NCBI RefSeq assembly: GCF_001187905.1
Contig: NZ_LGIS01000021.1
Coordinates: 1-36,452, forward strand
Direction: 5' to 3'
Length of the DNA stretch: 36,452 nt
Source of the DNA: Pantoea sp. RIT-PI-b
GTDB lineage: Bacteria > Pseudomonadota > Gammaproteobacteria > Enterobacterales > Enterobacteriaceae
Shown here: in pieces, positions 1 through 7,946 of the stretch
How positions within the stretch are numbered: the first letter of the stretch is position 1
Layout of the letters: each line of letters begins with the position of its first letter
Notes under the pieces: model-generated
What the model saw: only the letters and a program-made list of their open reading frames with translations
The model's database searches: none
What the model was told of the DNA's origin: nothing
Position numbers and translations under genes: made by a program

Positions 1-33
1 AAAGACTCCCGTAAAAATTTATGGCAAAATGCG

Positions 34-105
34 GAAGCAGGCATAGTGGCGATCTTATTTTTTGTTGGCGCAATAATTAGATCATTTTTCCACTGTGCCT
101 GCTTC
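34..105. repeat. Imperfect inverted repeat at the left edge
   Basis: The arm GAAGCAGGCATAGTGG at 34-49 is matched by CCACTGTGCCTGCTTC at 90-105, giving 16 pairs with one mismatch around a 40-base A/T-rich loop. A short T-rich run follows at 107-111. No gene is visible in bases 1-132. It could be a long-loop transcription terminator for a gene to the left or an intergenic repeat; the loop is long for a classical terminator. The pairing is certain, the role is not. Confidence 0.5.
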
Positions 106-132
106 GTTTTTGTGGGGATTCATCAGCTTGTA

Positions 133-506
133 GGGTCGCCATTCATGGCGTAATGCCGATCAGTTAAGCGCTGAGCGACTTTCGTTCGCCATCGGCTGAG
201 GCAGTTTCAGCTATGCCGTGCGGCGACCGAGAAGAGGGCGTCTGGCCACGCCCTCTTCACTCCCGGGCCCTGCGCCAGCCCATCCCGCCGCTTCGCGGTG
301 CCTTCGCTCCCTCGCGATTCCTGACGGACCGGCGCCGATTCGCTCCTGCTCAGCGCCGCCTCTCGCCGCATCCCTGCGGCTCGCCCTGGAATCCCTCTCT
401 CGCTCAGCGGGCTGGGATGTCGCCTCAACACCCGCGCTGCAGCAGCAATGCCTATTCCTGAATTATCATCGCTGGAACGCCTGTCGGGTTGCCATTCATG
501 GCGACC
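133..506 (+). repeat. Copy 1 of a ~375-bp structured repeat family
   Basis: This stretch matches the reverse complement of 13468-13838 almost base for base, with scattered substitutions and at least one one-base indel. It begins with a GTCGCCATTCATGGCG half-palindrome at 134-150 and ends with a related palindrome at 487-506. Inside are an 11-bp perfect hairpin (231-241 with 248-258, loop CTGGCC) and a 6-bp hairpin GCCGCA/TGCGGC (365-370 with 375-380). Open frames cross it, but the indel relative to the right-hand copy breaks the longest one, so I read it as non-coding. No transposase is present. It resembles a large REP- or MITE-type element; its class is unknown to me. Confidence 0.85.
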
Positions 507-866
507 AGGTAACCCACAAGCGTCAGCCAGCAAAATTTCAAATCAGATGCGGTAATGACAGGCGACGGTGTTGGGCGCTATCCGCAGCGCCGAGCGCAGA
601 GGGACGGCCAGGATGAGCCGACACGACGTCGGCGAAAGCGCGGCATGAGCCAGGGATGGCGAATCCGCGCGGTCCGTCAGGCCGGAGTGATAAGCGAGGG
701 AACAGCGAGGACGGCGCAGGCGCGGATTGCTAAGGTCCGCGCCTTCGGACCTTAGCCCGGCCGCCTGCTTCACACATTCTGAAACTGCCATACGCTTAGC
801 GGGCGGAACCCCTGCGATGCCAGTACGCTGCTTAACTGACGAGCATTACGCCATTCATGGCGACCT
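487..866 (-). repeat. Copy 2 (divergent, inverted) of the ~375-bp repeat family
   Basis: Read on the minus strand from 866, this begins with the same head as copy 1 (ATGGCGTAATGC, then CAGTTAAGC), shares GGCAGTTTCAG and CCTGACGGACCG blocks, and ends in the palindrome at 487-506, which it shares with copy 1. The two copies are therefore tail to tail. The 11-bp hairpin is kept (729-739 with 746-756, six-base loop) but with a completely different stem, GCTAAGGTCCG. A second hairpin, GGCGCT/AGCGCC (574-579 with 586-591), sits where copy 1 has its GCCGCA/TGCGGC stem. It lies immediately downstream of the bcsG stop codon. Much more diverged than copies 1 and 3. Confidence 0.75.
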
Positions 867-885
867 CACTAATGCCCGCGCCGAA

Positions 886-2502
886 CTACTGCGGATACGC
901 CACCCAATCGCCGCCGTTCAGGCGGATCCACGGCTTGCCCTGATACATCATCACCACCGCATTATCGTTCTCCGACACCACCGGCGTCTGCGGCAGATTA
1001 TCGGTCAGCAGCGACATATTGACGTTCGGCGCGTTAAATAGCTGGCCATCCACCACGCGCGACACGATTTCAGAGATCGCCATCAGGCTGGTTGGCGTCT
1101 CAACGCTGAGTGGCTGGCCTTGATGCGCTGCCTTCATGCCGACAAACTTAATGCCAACCGGCACATGGGTGATATCCGGGCTGGGGATATCACGCAATCC
1201 CGACATCTGCATTTTGTCGCCCTGCAGCGCCGCGCCGTGTTCCGGCACCACCAGCACCATCACGCGACGGCCGGACTTCTCCAGATTAGTCAGGAAGGCA
1301 TCGAGCTGGTCGAACAGCACTTTGGCACGCGGCTGCCAGTCGGCGCTGCGCGTGCTGCCCAGTTCGCGCGTGCCATCGTGCAGCGGAATCAGGTTATAGA
1401 ACGTCGCGCTGCGCGCATCGCTGCTCTTACTGCGATCGTCGAGCCAGCGCTGCATCAGCTGCGCATCATTAAACACCGGCGAGCCGTCAAACGAGGTCAC
1501 TTCTGGCGCTATACCCGCCTGCGACATCAATGGCGCCTGCAGATTGCCCTCTTCGCGCAGCTCTTTGAGATAGTTACCAAACACGCCGGTGTGATCCATC
1601 ATCAGCTGCTGCTTAAAGCCCAGCTTCGCCAGATTATCAAACAGATAGCAGCGCTGATCGGTGGCTTTATACAGATCGCTGTGCGAGCTTTGCCCGCAGC
1701 TGGCGCGCAGCAGACGAATCCCCGCCGGGCCGCTGTAGCCGGTGGCCGAGTTGTAGTTATTGAGCAGAATATCGAAGTGCTGCCACAGCGGATGATCGCG
1801 TAGCTGCGTCACCTGCAAATCAGACCACGACAGCGAGCAGATGTTGATGACCAGAATATCGAACGGCTGCGAATCGGCAGGTAGCGCTTCCGGGAAGTGC
1901 GTCGCACGCTGGCGCTCACTCTCGTAAAAGCGGTTCAGCCATGCGGTTAAATTGGCGCTGGTCGGCGGCGCGGATTGATCGAGGCCATCCGGCGCTTTCG
2001 CCGCTGGCGCATTATCGAGTTTCACAGTGGGCGTTGCCGCGCGGCTCGGCAGTAAATTCACTGCTGGTCCGGCGATGGTCAGCACATTCAGCCAGATCAG
2101 CATCAGCGTCACCAGCACGGTGACGCGAATCCACTGCGCGATAAACAGATACAGCACCAGCAGTACCAAGCCCGCCCCAATCATCTCCCAGTTGATAAAG
2201 CGGTTGAGCAGGTCCAGCAGGTAACCTGGCGAAAAGCTGGCGAGCTGGCTTCCCTGACTCATGATCGAATTGAGTCCCGGCAGCCAGGTATCGTGCCAGA
2301 AGAGCGCCACGCCAATCGGCAGCGAAATCCACTGGCGCAGGCGATGCAGACGCAAACCCGGCAGCGGCAACAGCAGCCATGCCAGAAAGGCCAGATTACT
2401 CAGCGCGTGGAAATTGAGATAGCCGTACCACAGCAGAGCAAATTTGATCAGAAAGTAAAAATTCCAGCCACCAAGGCCGCGCCACGTCAATCTGTTATCC
2501 AT
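886..2502 (-). CDS. bcsG: BcsG, cellulose phosphoethanolamine transferase
   Basis: A 538-residue inner-membrane enzyme (E. coli BcsG is 559). Hydrophobic segments fill roughly residues 15-150; a proline/alanine-rich linker follows, then a periplasmic alkaline-phosphatase-like domain from about 210. In E. coli the zinc site and nucleophile are Cys243, Ser278, His396, Glu442 and His443; the same spacing here gives Cys222, Ser257 (in GYSGPA), His375 and Glu421-His422, all present, so the enzyme looks active. It transfers phosphoethanolamine from phosphatidylethanolamine onto nascent cellulose. The start overlaps the bcsF stop by 8 bases (ATGGATAA), and it is the last gene of bcsEFG. Its stop lies 19 bases from repeat copy 2, with no classical terminator seen between. 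Confidence 0.95.
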   Translation of the reverse strand: MDNRLTWRGLGGWNFYFLIKFALLWYGYLNFHALSNLAFLAWLLLPLPGLRLHRLRQWISLPIGVALFWHDTWLPGLNSIMSQGSQLASFSPGYLLDLLNRFINWEMIGAGLVLLVLYLFIAQWIRVTVLVTLMLIWLNVLTIAGPAVNLLPSRAATPTVKLDNAPAAKAPDGLDQSAPPTSANLTAWLNRFYESERQRATHFPEALPADSQPFDILVINICSLSWSDLQVTQLRDHPLWQHFDILLNNYNSATGYSGPAGIRLLRASCGQSSHSDLYKATDQRCYLFDNLAKLGFKQQLMMDHTGVFGNYLKELREEGNLQAPLMSQAGIAPEVTSFDGSPVFNDAQLMQRWLDDRSKSSDARSATFYNLIPLHDGTRELGSTRSADWQPRAKVLFDQLDAFLTNLEKSGRRVMVLVVPEHGAALQGDKMQMSGLRDIPSPDITHVPVGIKFVGMKAAHQGQPLSVETPTSLMAISEIVSRVVDGQLFNAPNVNMSLLTDNLPQTPVVSENDNAVVMMYQGKPWIRLNGGDWVAYPQ

Positions 2503-2683
2503 GTTTATCCGTTTTCTTCGCTTTGCGTTGCCACTGGCCTTCTGATTTCAGCGCGCGGGTGGGCAACCATCGCATCAGCGGGTTGATGCTGCGGCGCGCG
2601 ACTCCGCGCCCAAACAGTGATTTCAGCAACAGTAAAATCAGTAACAACAGGATCGCCACCTGCACCCAATCCATCAGCATCAT
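2495..2683 (-). CDS. bcsF: BcsF, small membrane subunit of the cellulose regulatory module
   Basis: A 62-residue protein (E. coli 63) with one N-terminal transmembrane helix, residues about 6-24, rich in Leu/Ile, followed by a basic cytoplasmic tail with many Arg and Lys. In E. coli BcsF brings BcsE and BcsG to the synthase in the inner membrane. The start codon overlaps the bcsE stop as ATGA at 2680-2683, and the stop overlaps bcsG by 8 bases, so translation is probably coupled through all three genes. An ATG nine bases further in would also give a complete membrane helix. Sequence identity to E. coli is low, as is usual for this protein; the assignment rests on size, topology and position. 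Confidence 0.9.
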   Translation of the reverse strand: MMLMDWVQVAILLLLILLLLKSLFGRGVARRSINPLMRWLPTRALKSEGQWQRKAKKTDKHG

Positions 2684-4230
2684 CGGCGCTCTGCTCCATC
2701 AAGATTGAGCGTGATCGGCTGCGGCGTTTGTGCGGCGCGCGCGGTGGCTGCTACAGGGGCACTGACCGGCGCGACGGCTAGCGGCTGCTCGGTGACATCG
2801 CGCAGCGCCACCGGCGTCAGCTGCCGAATTTTCTGCGCCTCCGATAAAATCTGATTGTCTTCAAACCACACCATGCGGTTGCTAAACAGCTCATCGTGCG
2901 GCAGCGAGAAGATCGATTTCAGCGCAATATCCAGGTCATTGAATCGGCACGAAGAGAGGAATAGATAGATGCGATCGTTAATCAGCGTGACCAAATCGCC
3001 GAAGCGCCGGGGTTTGCACAACGTCAGAATCTGCTCGGGTTTCAGCTGCGGCACCGGACGCAATGCCACCATCAAGCCTTTATCGTTCTCGGGAAGCAGC
3101 GTGTTGCTCATTAGCTGCTGCACCGCCGCACAAAACGCCTCGAGCGGCAGATAGCCTTTTTGCTGCAACGGCTGCAGCGCCTGCATCAGTGCGCTGAGAT
3201 TTGCGGGCACATGTCGTGAGAATTGCTGTCCCTGAATACCTTCCAGCGTGGTCAGAAAGCGCGACAAACTGGCGGCGTTCGGCACGATGGCATTCACACC
3301 GCAGGCCAGCAACAAACGTTCATCGCTATAGCGCAGCGTGGTACTGATTTCACGCACCACAATCTTCAGCGCACTGCCGCGCGATCGGCGCAAACTATGG
3401 ACCATGTTCGCTAGCGTATTGATGTCCTGGTTATGGACCAGGCTAAAGATGACCGTGGCGGCGTTCGCCTGCTGGGCACGCGAAAACACGCGGTCATTAT
3501 CGCTAAACAGCTGCCACTGCACCGAGAGCGGCGGCGCCCCTTCCAGCACACCTTCCTGCGCCAGAAATTGGTTTTCATCGTTGCGGCTTAAGGGAATATT
3601 TTGTTCCGCTTCATTAACGGCAATAAATTGATTGTCGACATAACTCAAACGGATAGCGCGGTCGGCCAGTAATTTGTCGGCGGCGTACCACCAGTTAATT
3701 CGATATTGCCAACTGTCCTGCTGAAACTCTAAATGTGCGAGACCATCAAGCTGGCGAAAATAACCTTGCAGATGATTACGTAAGTGAATTATTGAAGCAC
3801 CGGAGGTGATCATTAACAGCGTGATTTGTTTTTTACTTAACAAACGACGCATGCGCTTAAGCCAAATAGTCAGCTCATCCTGCGATAATTTACGCCACAA
3901 GGCGGCATTACTATAAAACATCACGATGCCACTGCGATTATTCAGCACGCGGGAAAGATCGCTCTCAAACTGCTGCAAGCTGGTTTTATTGGCGGGCAGG
4001 GAAAATAATGGCATCCGCGCCGGACCGCCAATCGGATCGGGCGTTAACAGCGCCTGCGGCTTCTCATCTGCGCTGATAAGCGTGGCGGCATCTTGCTGGC
4101 TAATGACCTGACGCAGCAACAGCCGGGCATCCTCCTGACGCTGGCTGGTAATCCAATAAAACCCTGGCGTTTGCAGGGTATTTAATTCCTGCTGAATCTG
4201 TTGCAGGCCAAGCGCATAGTGATTTTTCAT
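2680..4230 (-). CDS. bcsE: BcsE, c-di-GMP-binding regulator of cellulose synthesis
   Basis: A 516-residue cytosolic protein (E. coli 523). The C-terminal GIL domain carries the I-site-like RxGD motif as Arg409-Phe-Gly-Asp412, in the place of the E. coli motif at 415-418; a second RxxD-type motif lies at 300-303. The middle (about 215-385) corresponds to the degenerate receiver/GGDEF-like region. BcsE binds c-di-GMP and associates with BcsRQ and BcsF to give maximal cellulose output. The last ~25 residues are a proline/alanine-rich tail, longer than I expect from E. coli. It is the first gene of bcsEFG and diverges from bcsR across a 175-base gap. No strong ribosome-binding site precedes its ATG. 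Confidence 0.95.
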   Translation of the reverse strand: MKNHYALGLQQIQQELNTLQTPGFYWITSQRQEDARLLLRQVISQQDAATLISADEKPQALLTPDPIGGPARMPLFSLPANKTSLQQFESDLSRVLNNRSGIVMFYSNAALWRKLSQDELTIWLKRMRRLLSKKQITLLMITSGASIIHLRNHLQGYFRQLDGLAHLEFQQDSWQYRINWWYAADKLLADRAIRLSYVDNQFIAVNEAEQNIPLSRNDENQFLAQEGVLEGAPPLSVQWQLFSDNDRVFSRAQQANAATVIFSLVHNQDINTLANMVHSLRRSRGSALKIVVREISTTLRYSDERLLLACGVNAIVPNAASLSRFLTTLEGIQGQQFSRHVPANLSALMQALQPLQQKGYLPLEAFCAAVQQLMSNTLLPENDKGLMVALRPVPQLKPEQILTLCKPRRFGDLVTLINDRIYLFLSSCRFNDLDIALKSIFSLPHDELFSNRMVWFEDNQILSEAQKIRQLTPVALRDVTEQPLAVAPVSAPVAATARAAQTPQPITLNLDGAERR

Positions 4231-4405
4231 ATTTTATTCGCGATCGCTACCCTCGCAGCGAGTTTAATCTAGACGGCAACGATTGGAACTGGTGAAATAA
4301 AAAATAACCGCATCGCTGCACAGTTCGTCGCAATATTCTGGTTTAGACTTTACAAAAAATAGAATCACAATTCATCCGTTGTCGATTTTGGGTGGCAAAA
4401 AAGTA
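4231..4405. promoter_or_regulatory. Divergent intergenic region between bcsE and bcsR
   Basis: These 175 A/T-rich bases must drive bcsEFG leftward and bcsRQABC rightward if no upstream promoter contributes. I see no convincing -35/-10 pair on either strand; the best-looking A/T-rich stretch for the rightward operon is TAGACTTTACAAAAAATAG at 4345-4363, which lacks a good -35. A GGGTGG run 15 bases before the bcsR ATG is a poor ribosome-binding site. Role inferred from position only. Confidence 0.45.
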
Positions 4406-4600
4406 ATGAAAATAGAAAATGCTTTTTCGCTGAGCGCGTCTGGCAGCGAAGATCATGATGACATTAATGCCTTAAGCGCGGCCTTTTCTCTTAAGGCATT
4501 TCGCTACATTGATATTGCCCGTGAAGCGCGCCTGAATAGCATTATGGCGCGCTGGCCGCTGCTGCGTGAAATAAGCGCCGCCCAGGAGCCCGATCGTTAA
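4406..4600 (+). CDS. bcsR: BcsR, small regulator and BcsQ partner
   Basis: A 64-residue protein matching the YhjR/BcsR family (E. coli 62). The family signature is visible: an AFSLKAF..IDI block around residues 26-37, then RWPLLREI near 49-56, as in the E. coli protein's ADIS....RWPLL. In E. coli BcsR forms a complex with BcsQ that stabilises the synthase and contributes to c-di-GMP binding. An in-frame TTG lies 27 bases upstream; I chose the ATG because the protein then has the family length. The stop overlaps the bcsQ start as TAATG, so the two are probably co-translated. Confidence 0.88.
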   Translation: MKIENAFSLSASGSEDHDDINALSAAFSLKAFRYIDIAREARLNSIMARWPLLREISAAQEPDR

Positions 4601-5331
4601 TGCCGATGATTGCACTGCAAGGTATACGTGGCGGCTGCGGCGCCACCTCGCTCAGCGCGGCATTAGGCTGGGCGCTCAATGCGCTGGGGGAATCGGTGCT
4701 GATCATCGATTTTTCACCGGTCAATCAGCTGGCTGCACACTTTAATCTGCCCATCAACACCGCGCAGGGCTGGGCGCCCGCGCTGCTTGAACAGCAAGCG
4801 TGGCAGCAATGCGCCCAGCGCTATCAAAGCGGGCTGGATTTTCTGCCGTTTGGCGCACTGACGCCGCCACAAAGTGCACAGCTCAGCGTGGCCGATGGCG
4901 ATTTTGCCGCGCCGCTGCTGCAGGCACTGCCGGCCCTGAAAACACATTATCAATGGATTGTGCTCGATATCCCGGCGGATCTGTTGCCGTGGCAGCGATC
5001 GTTTATCGCCGCCGCCGATCGTCTGCTGCAGGTACTGACGCTGGATGCCAACTGTCAGCTGCGCCTGCATCACGCGCGCATCTCCCCGCATACGCTGTTC
5101 CTTATTAACCAGTTCAACGCTAACAGCCAACTGCAGCAGGATCTGCATCAGCTGTGGATCAGTTCGCTGAAGAACCTGATTCCGCAAGTGATTCACCGTG
5201 ATGAAGCGCTGGCGGAAGCGCTGATGATGAAACAGCCGGTGGGCGAATACCGGCCGCATGCGCTGGCGAGTGAAGAGATCAATACGCTGGCCAACTGGCT
5301 GCTGCTGAATGTGGCTGGAGGCGCAGCATGA
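4600..5331 (+). CDS. bcsQ: BcsQ, MinD/ParA-like ATPase of the E. coli-type cellulose synthase
   Basis: A 243-residue SIMIBI-class protein (E. coli BcsQ 250) with clear colinear similarity to E. coli, including ALDANCQLRLH-like and HRDEALAEAL blocks and a C-terminal QPVGEYRPHALASEEI segment. The deviant Walker A is unusual: residues 10-17 read RGGCGATS, with Arg in place of the signature Lys and Ala15 where most relatives have the P-loop Lys. E. coli BcsQ likewise has RGGVGTT, so this is a family trait and not damage. BcsQ with BcsR is needed for assembly and polar localisation of cellulose synthesis. Overlaps bcsR by 1 base and bcsA by 4 bases (ATGA). Confidence 0.94.
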   Translation: MPMIALQGIRGGCGATSLSAALGWALNALGESVLIIDFSPVNQLAAHFNLPINTAQGWAPALLEQQAWQQCAQRYQSGLDFLPFGALTPPQSAQLSVADGDFAAPLLQALPALKTHYQWIVLDIPADLLPWQRSFIAAADRLLQVLTLDANCQLRLHHARISPHTLFLINQFNANSQLQQDLHQLWISSLKNLIPQVIHRDEALAEALMMKQPVGEYRPHALASEEINTLANWLLLNVAGGAA

Positions 5332-7931
5332 ATCCGTTGCGCTGGCTGCTGATGCCATCCGCGTGGCAAGCGTTACAGCGCCGCGCCACCGTGGCGCGTC
5401 AGCATGGCGCGGGCCGCTGCACCATCGCGCTGCATCTGCTGTGGTGCGTGCTCGGCTGGTCGCTGCTGCGGCTGGAAGCACCCGGCTGGCAGCATATCCT
5501 GCAACATCGTCAGCGTTACTATCCGCACATTTCGCCGCTGCGCCCGCGTCCGCTGGATGTGCTGCGCTATGCGATGCAGAGCCTGTGGCTGATGCTGGTG
5601 CGGCCACGCGAACACCGCACCCGTAAGGGTTTCAGCGCTGAGCCGCTGTTGCGCTGGCGTCAGCCGTTGTATCAGTGGCTCGGCGCGCTGCCCGCCCGGC
5701 TGGAGCAAACGCGTCTCGCCCAGCGCAGTGAACAACGCATTCAGGCGCTGCCGCCACGGCTACGTCAGCTGCTGTTTATCGTGGCCGCAGTGGTTGCCAG
5801 CCTGCTGGCGCTGCTGTGTATCGCACAGCCTTTCGGCATCACTACGCAGTTTGTCTTCGTGCTGCTGCTGTGGGGATTAGCAATGCTGGTGCGGCGCGTG
5901 CCGGGGCGTTTGCCCACCATCATGCTGATCGTCTTGTCGCTCACCATCTCCTGCCGCTATCTGTGGTGGCGCTATACCGAAACCCTCAACTGGGACGATC
6001 CGCTCAGCCTGACGTTTGGCCTGCTGCTGATTGGCGCAGAAACCTATTCGTGGACGGTGTTGGTGCTGGGTTATTTCCAGACGCTGTGGCCGCTCAATCG
6101 CCAGCCGGTCTCGATGCCGCCAGAAATTACTGCCTGGCCGAGCGTCGATATCCTGGTGCCAACCTACAACGAGCCGCTCAGCGTGGTGAAGCCGACAATC
6201 TATGCGGCGATGGGCATCGACTGGCCGCAGGACAAGCTCAACATCTATCTGCTGGATGACGGCACGCGCGAAGAGTTCCGCGAGTTTGCCGCCAGCGTTG
6301 GCATCCATTACGTAGTGCGCGCCAGCCACGAACACGCCAAAGCGGGCAATATCAACCATGCGCTGAAAACGGTGTGTCGCAGCGATTACGTCGCTATTTT
6401 TGACTGCGACCATGTGCCGACCCGCTCGTTCCTGCAGCTGACTATGGGCTGGTTCCTGAAAGATCATCGGCTGGCGATGCTGCAAACGCCGCACCACTTC
6501 TTCTCGCCCGATCCGTTCGAGCGCAATTTGGGGCGCTTCCGCCAGACGCCGAATGAAGGGTCGCTGTTTTATGGTTTAGTGCAGGATGGCAACGATACCT
6601 GGGATGCGGCATTTTTCTGCGGCTCTTGCGCAGTGCTGCGCCGTAGCGCGCTGGATCAGATCGGCGGGATTGCGGTCGAAACCGTCACCGAAGATGCGCA
6701 CACCTCGCTGCGCCTGCATCGCCAGGGTTACACCTCGGCCTATATTCGCATTCCACAGGCGGCGGGCCTGGCGACCGAGAGTTTATCCGCGCACATTGGC
6801 CAGCGTATCCGCTGGGCGCGCGGCATGGTGCAGATTTTCCGCCTCGATAATCCGCTGTTCGGCAAAGGCTTAAAGCTGGTGCAGCGCCTGTGTTACGCCA
6901 ACGCCATGCTGCACTTTCTCGCCGGTATTCCGCGCCTTATCTTCCTGCTGGCGCCGCTGGCGTTTCTGCTGTGCCACGCCTACATCATCTATGCGCCGGC
7001 GCTGGCGATTGCCATCTACGTTCTGCCGCATATGCTGCACACCAGCTTAACCAACTCACGCATTCAGGGGCGCTGGCGCCACTCGTTCTGGAGTGAAGTG
7101 TATGAAACCGTGCTGGCGTGGTACATCGCGCGCCCCACTACGGTGGCGCTGTTCAATCCGCATAAAGGCAAGTTCAACGTTACCGCTAAAGGCGGTTTAG
7201 TTGCCGAACGGCATCTCGATTGGGTGATCACCAAGCCGTACATGATGCTGGTGCTGCTGAATATCGCCGGTATCGCCATGGCCTTCTGGCGTATGGCCTA
7301 CGGTCCGGCCAACGAGATGCTCACCATTTGGGTCAGCCTGGTATGGGTGCTGTACAACATGATTATCCTCGGTGGCGCGGTGGCGGTTTCGGTGGAAGCG
7401 CGTCAAATCCGCGAAGCGCATCGCGTCGAGATCGCCATGCCCGCGGCGATTGCGCGTCAGGATGGGCACATGGTGCCGTGCACGCTGCGCGACTACTCCG
7501 ACGGCGGCGTAGGGGTTGAGCTGCGAGAAGCCGATGCGCTGAAAGAGGATGAACCGGTGTGGCTGCTGCTGCGTCGGGGCCAGCAGGAGTTCAGCTTCCC
7601 GTGCCAGGTGCAGCGCGTGTTTGGCCGTCGCGCCGGCATTCGCCTGCATCAGCTCACCACGCGCCAACACATCGAATTCATTCAGTGCACCTTTGCGCGT
7701 GCCGATACCTGGGCGCTGTGGCAGGACGGCTTCCCGGAAGATAAACCGGTGCAAAGTCTGGCCGACATTATGCTGCTGGGTTTTAAAGGCTACCTGCGTC
7801 TGGCCGAGTATGGACCCGCGCCGCTGCGCCGTTTATTCCGTGGGCTCACCGCGCTGGTGAGCTGGCTGGCGACGCTGCTGCCGCAGCGTATTGAGCGCCA
7901 GCCTGCGTCGCTCAATACCGATTTCACTTAA
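5328..7931 (+). CDS. bcsA: BcsA, cellulose synthase catalytic subunit (E. coli-type)
   Basis: An 867-residue inner-membrane GT2 processive glycosyltransferase using UDP-glucose (E. coli 872). It keeps the enterobacterial N-terminal extension of about 145 residues before the first conserved membrane helices. Catalytic motifs: LLDDG at 308-312, DCD at 359-361, FFCGSC at 429-434, TED at 454-456 with the catalytic Asp456, and QRIRW at 492-496 (QxxRW). The C-terminal PilZ domain has RxxxR at 695-699 and DxSxxG at 722-727, so c-di-GMP activation should be intact. It pairs with the BcsB gene 15 bases downstream. All landmark residues are present and it looks functional. It is distinct from the shorter BcsA in the neighbouring operon. 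Confidence 0.97.
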   Translation: MNPLRWLLMPSAWQALQRRATVARQHGAGRCTIALHLLWCVLGWSLLRLEAPGWQHILQHRQRYYPHISPLRPRPLDVLRYAMQSLWLMLVRPREHRTRKGFSAEPLLRWRQPLYQWLGALPARLEQTRLAQRSEQRIQALPPRLRQLLFIVAAVVASLLALLCIAQPFGITTQFVFVLLLWGLAMLVRRVPGRLPTIMLIVLSLTISCRYLWWRYTETLNWDDPLSLTFGLLLIGAETYSWTVLVLGYFQTLWPLNRQPVSMPPEITAWPSVDILVPTYNEPLSVVKPTIYAAMGIDWPQDKLNIYLLDDGTREEFREFAASVGIHYVVRASHEHAKAGNINHALKTVCRSDYVAIFDCDHVPTRSFLQLTMGWFLKDHRLAMLQTPHHFFSPDPFERNLGRFRQTPNEGSLFYGLVQDGNDTWDAAFFCGSCAVLRRSALDQIGGIAVETVTEDAHTSLRLHRQGYTSAYIRIPQAAGLATESLSAHIGQRIRWARGMVQIFRLDNPLFGKGLKLVQRLCYANAMLHFLAGIPRLIFLLAPLAFLLCHAYIIYAPALAIAIYVLPHMLHTSLTNSRIQGRWRHSFWSEVYETVLAWYIARPTTVALFNPHKGKFNVTAKGGLVAERHLDWVITKPYMMLVLLNIAGIAMAFWRMAYGPANEMLTIWVSLVWVLYNMIILGGAVAVSVEARQIREAHRVEIAMPAAIARQDGHMVPCTLRDYSDGGVGVELREADALKEDEPVWLLLRRGQQEFSFPCQVQRVFGRRAGIRLHQLTTRQHIEFIQCTFARADTWALWQDGFPEDKPVQSLADIMLLGFKGYLRLAEYGPAPLRRLFRGLTALVSWLATLLPQRIERQPASLNTDFT

Positions 7932-7946
7932 GTTGATGATAAGACC

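Noticed and set aside
207..791. Several 80-130-codon open frames on both strands inside repeat copies 1 and 2
   Set aside because: The frames are Arg/Pro/Ser-rich with no family resemblance; the matching copy at 13468-13838 has a one-base indel that switches frame, so no protein is conserved between copies.
1120..1803. 227-codon plus-strand frame within bcsG
   Set aside because: Antisense to a clearly identified BcsG with all active-site residues; composition typical of a shadow frame.
4379..4405. Alternative TTG start for bcsR nine codons upstream
   Set aside because: The extended product would exceed family length and the added residues have no BcsR similarity; the ATG at 4406 fits better.
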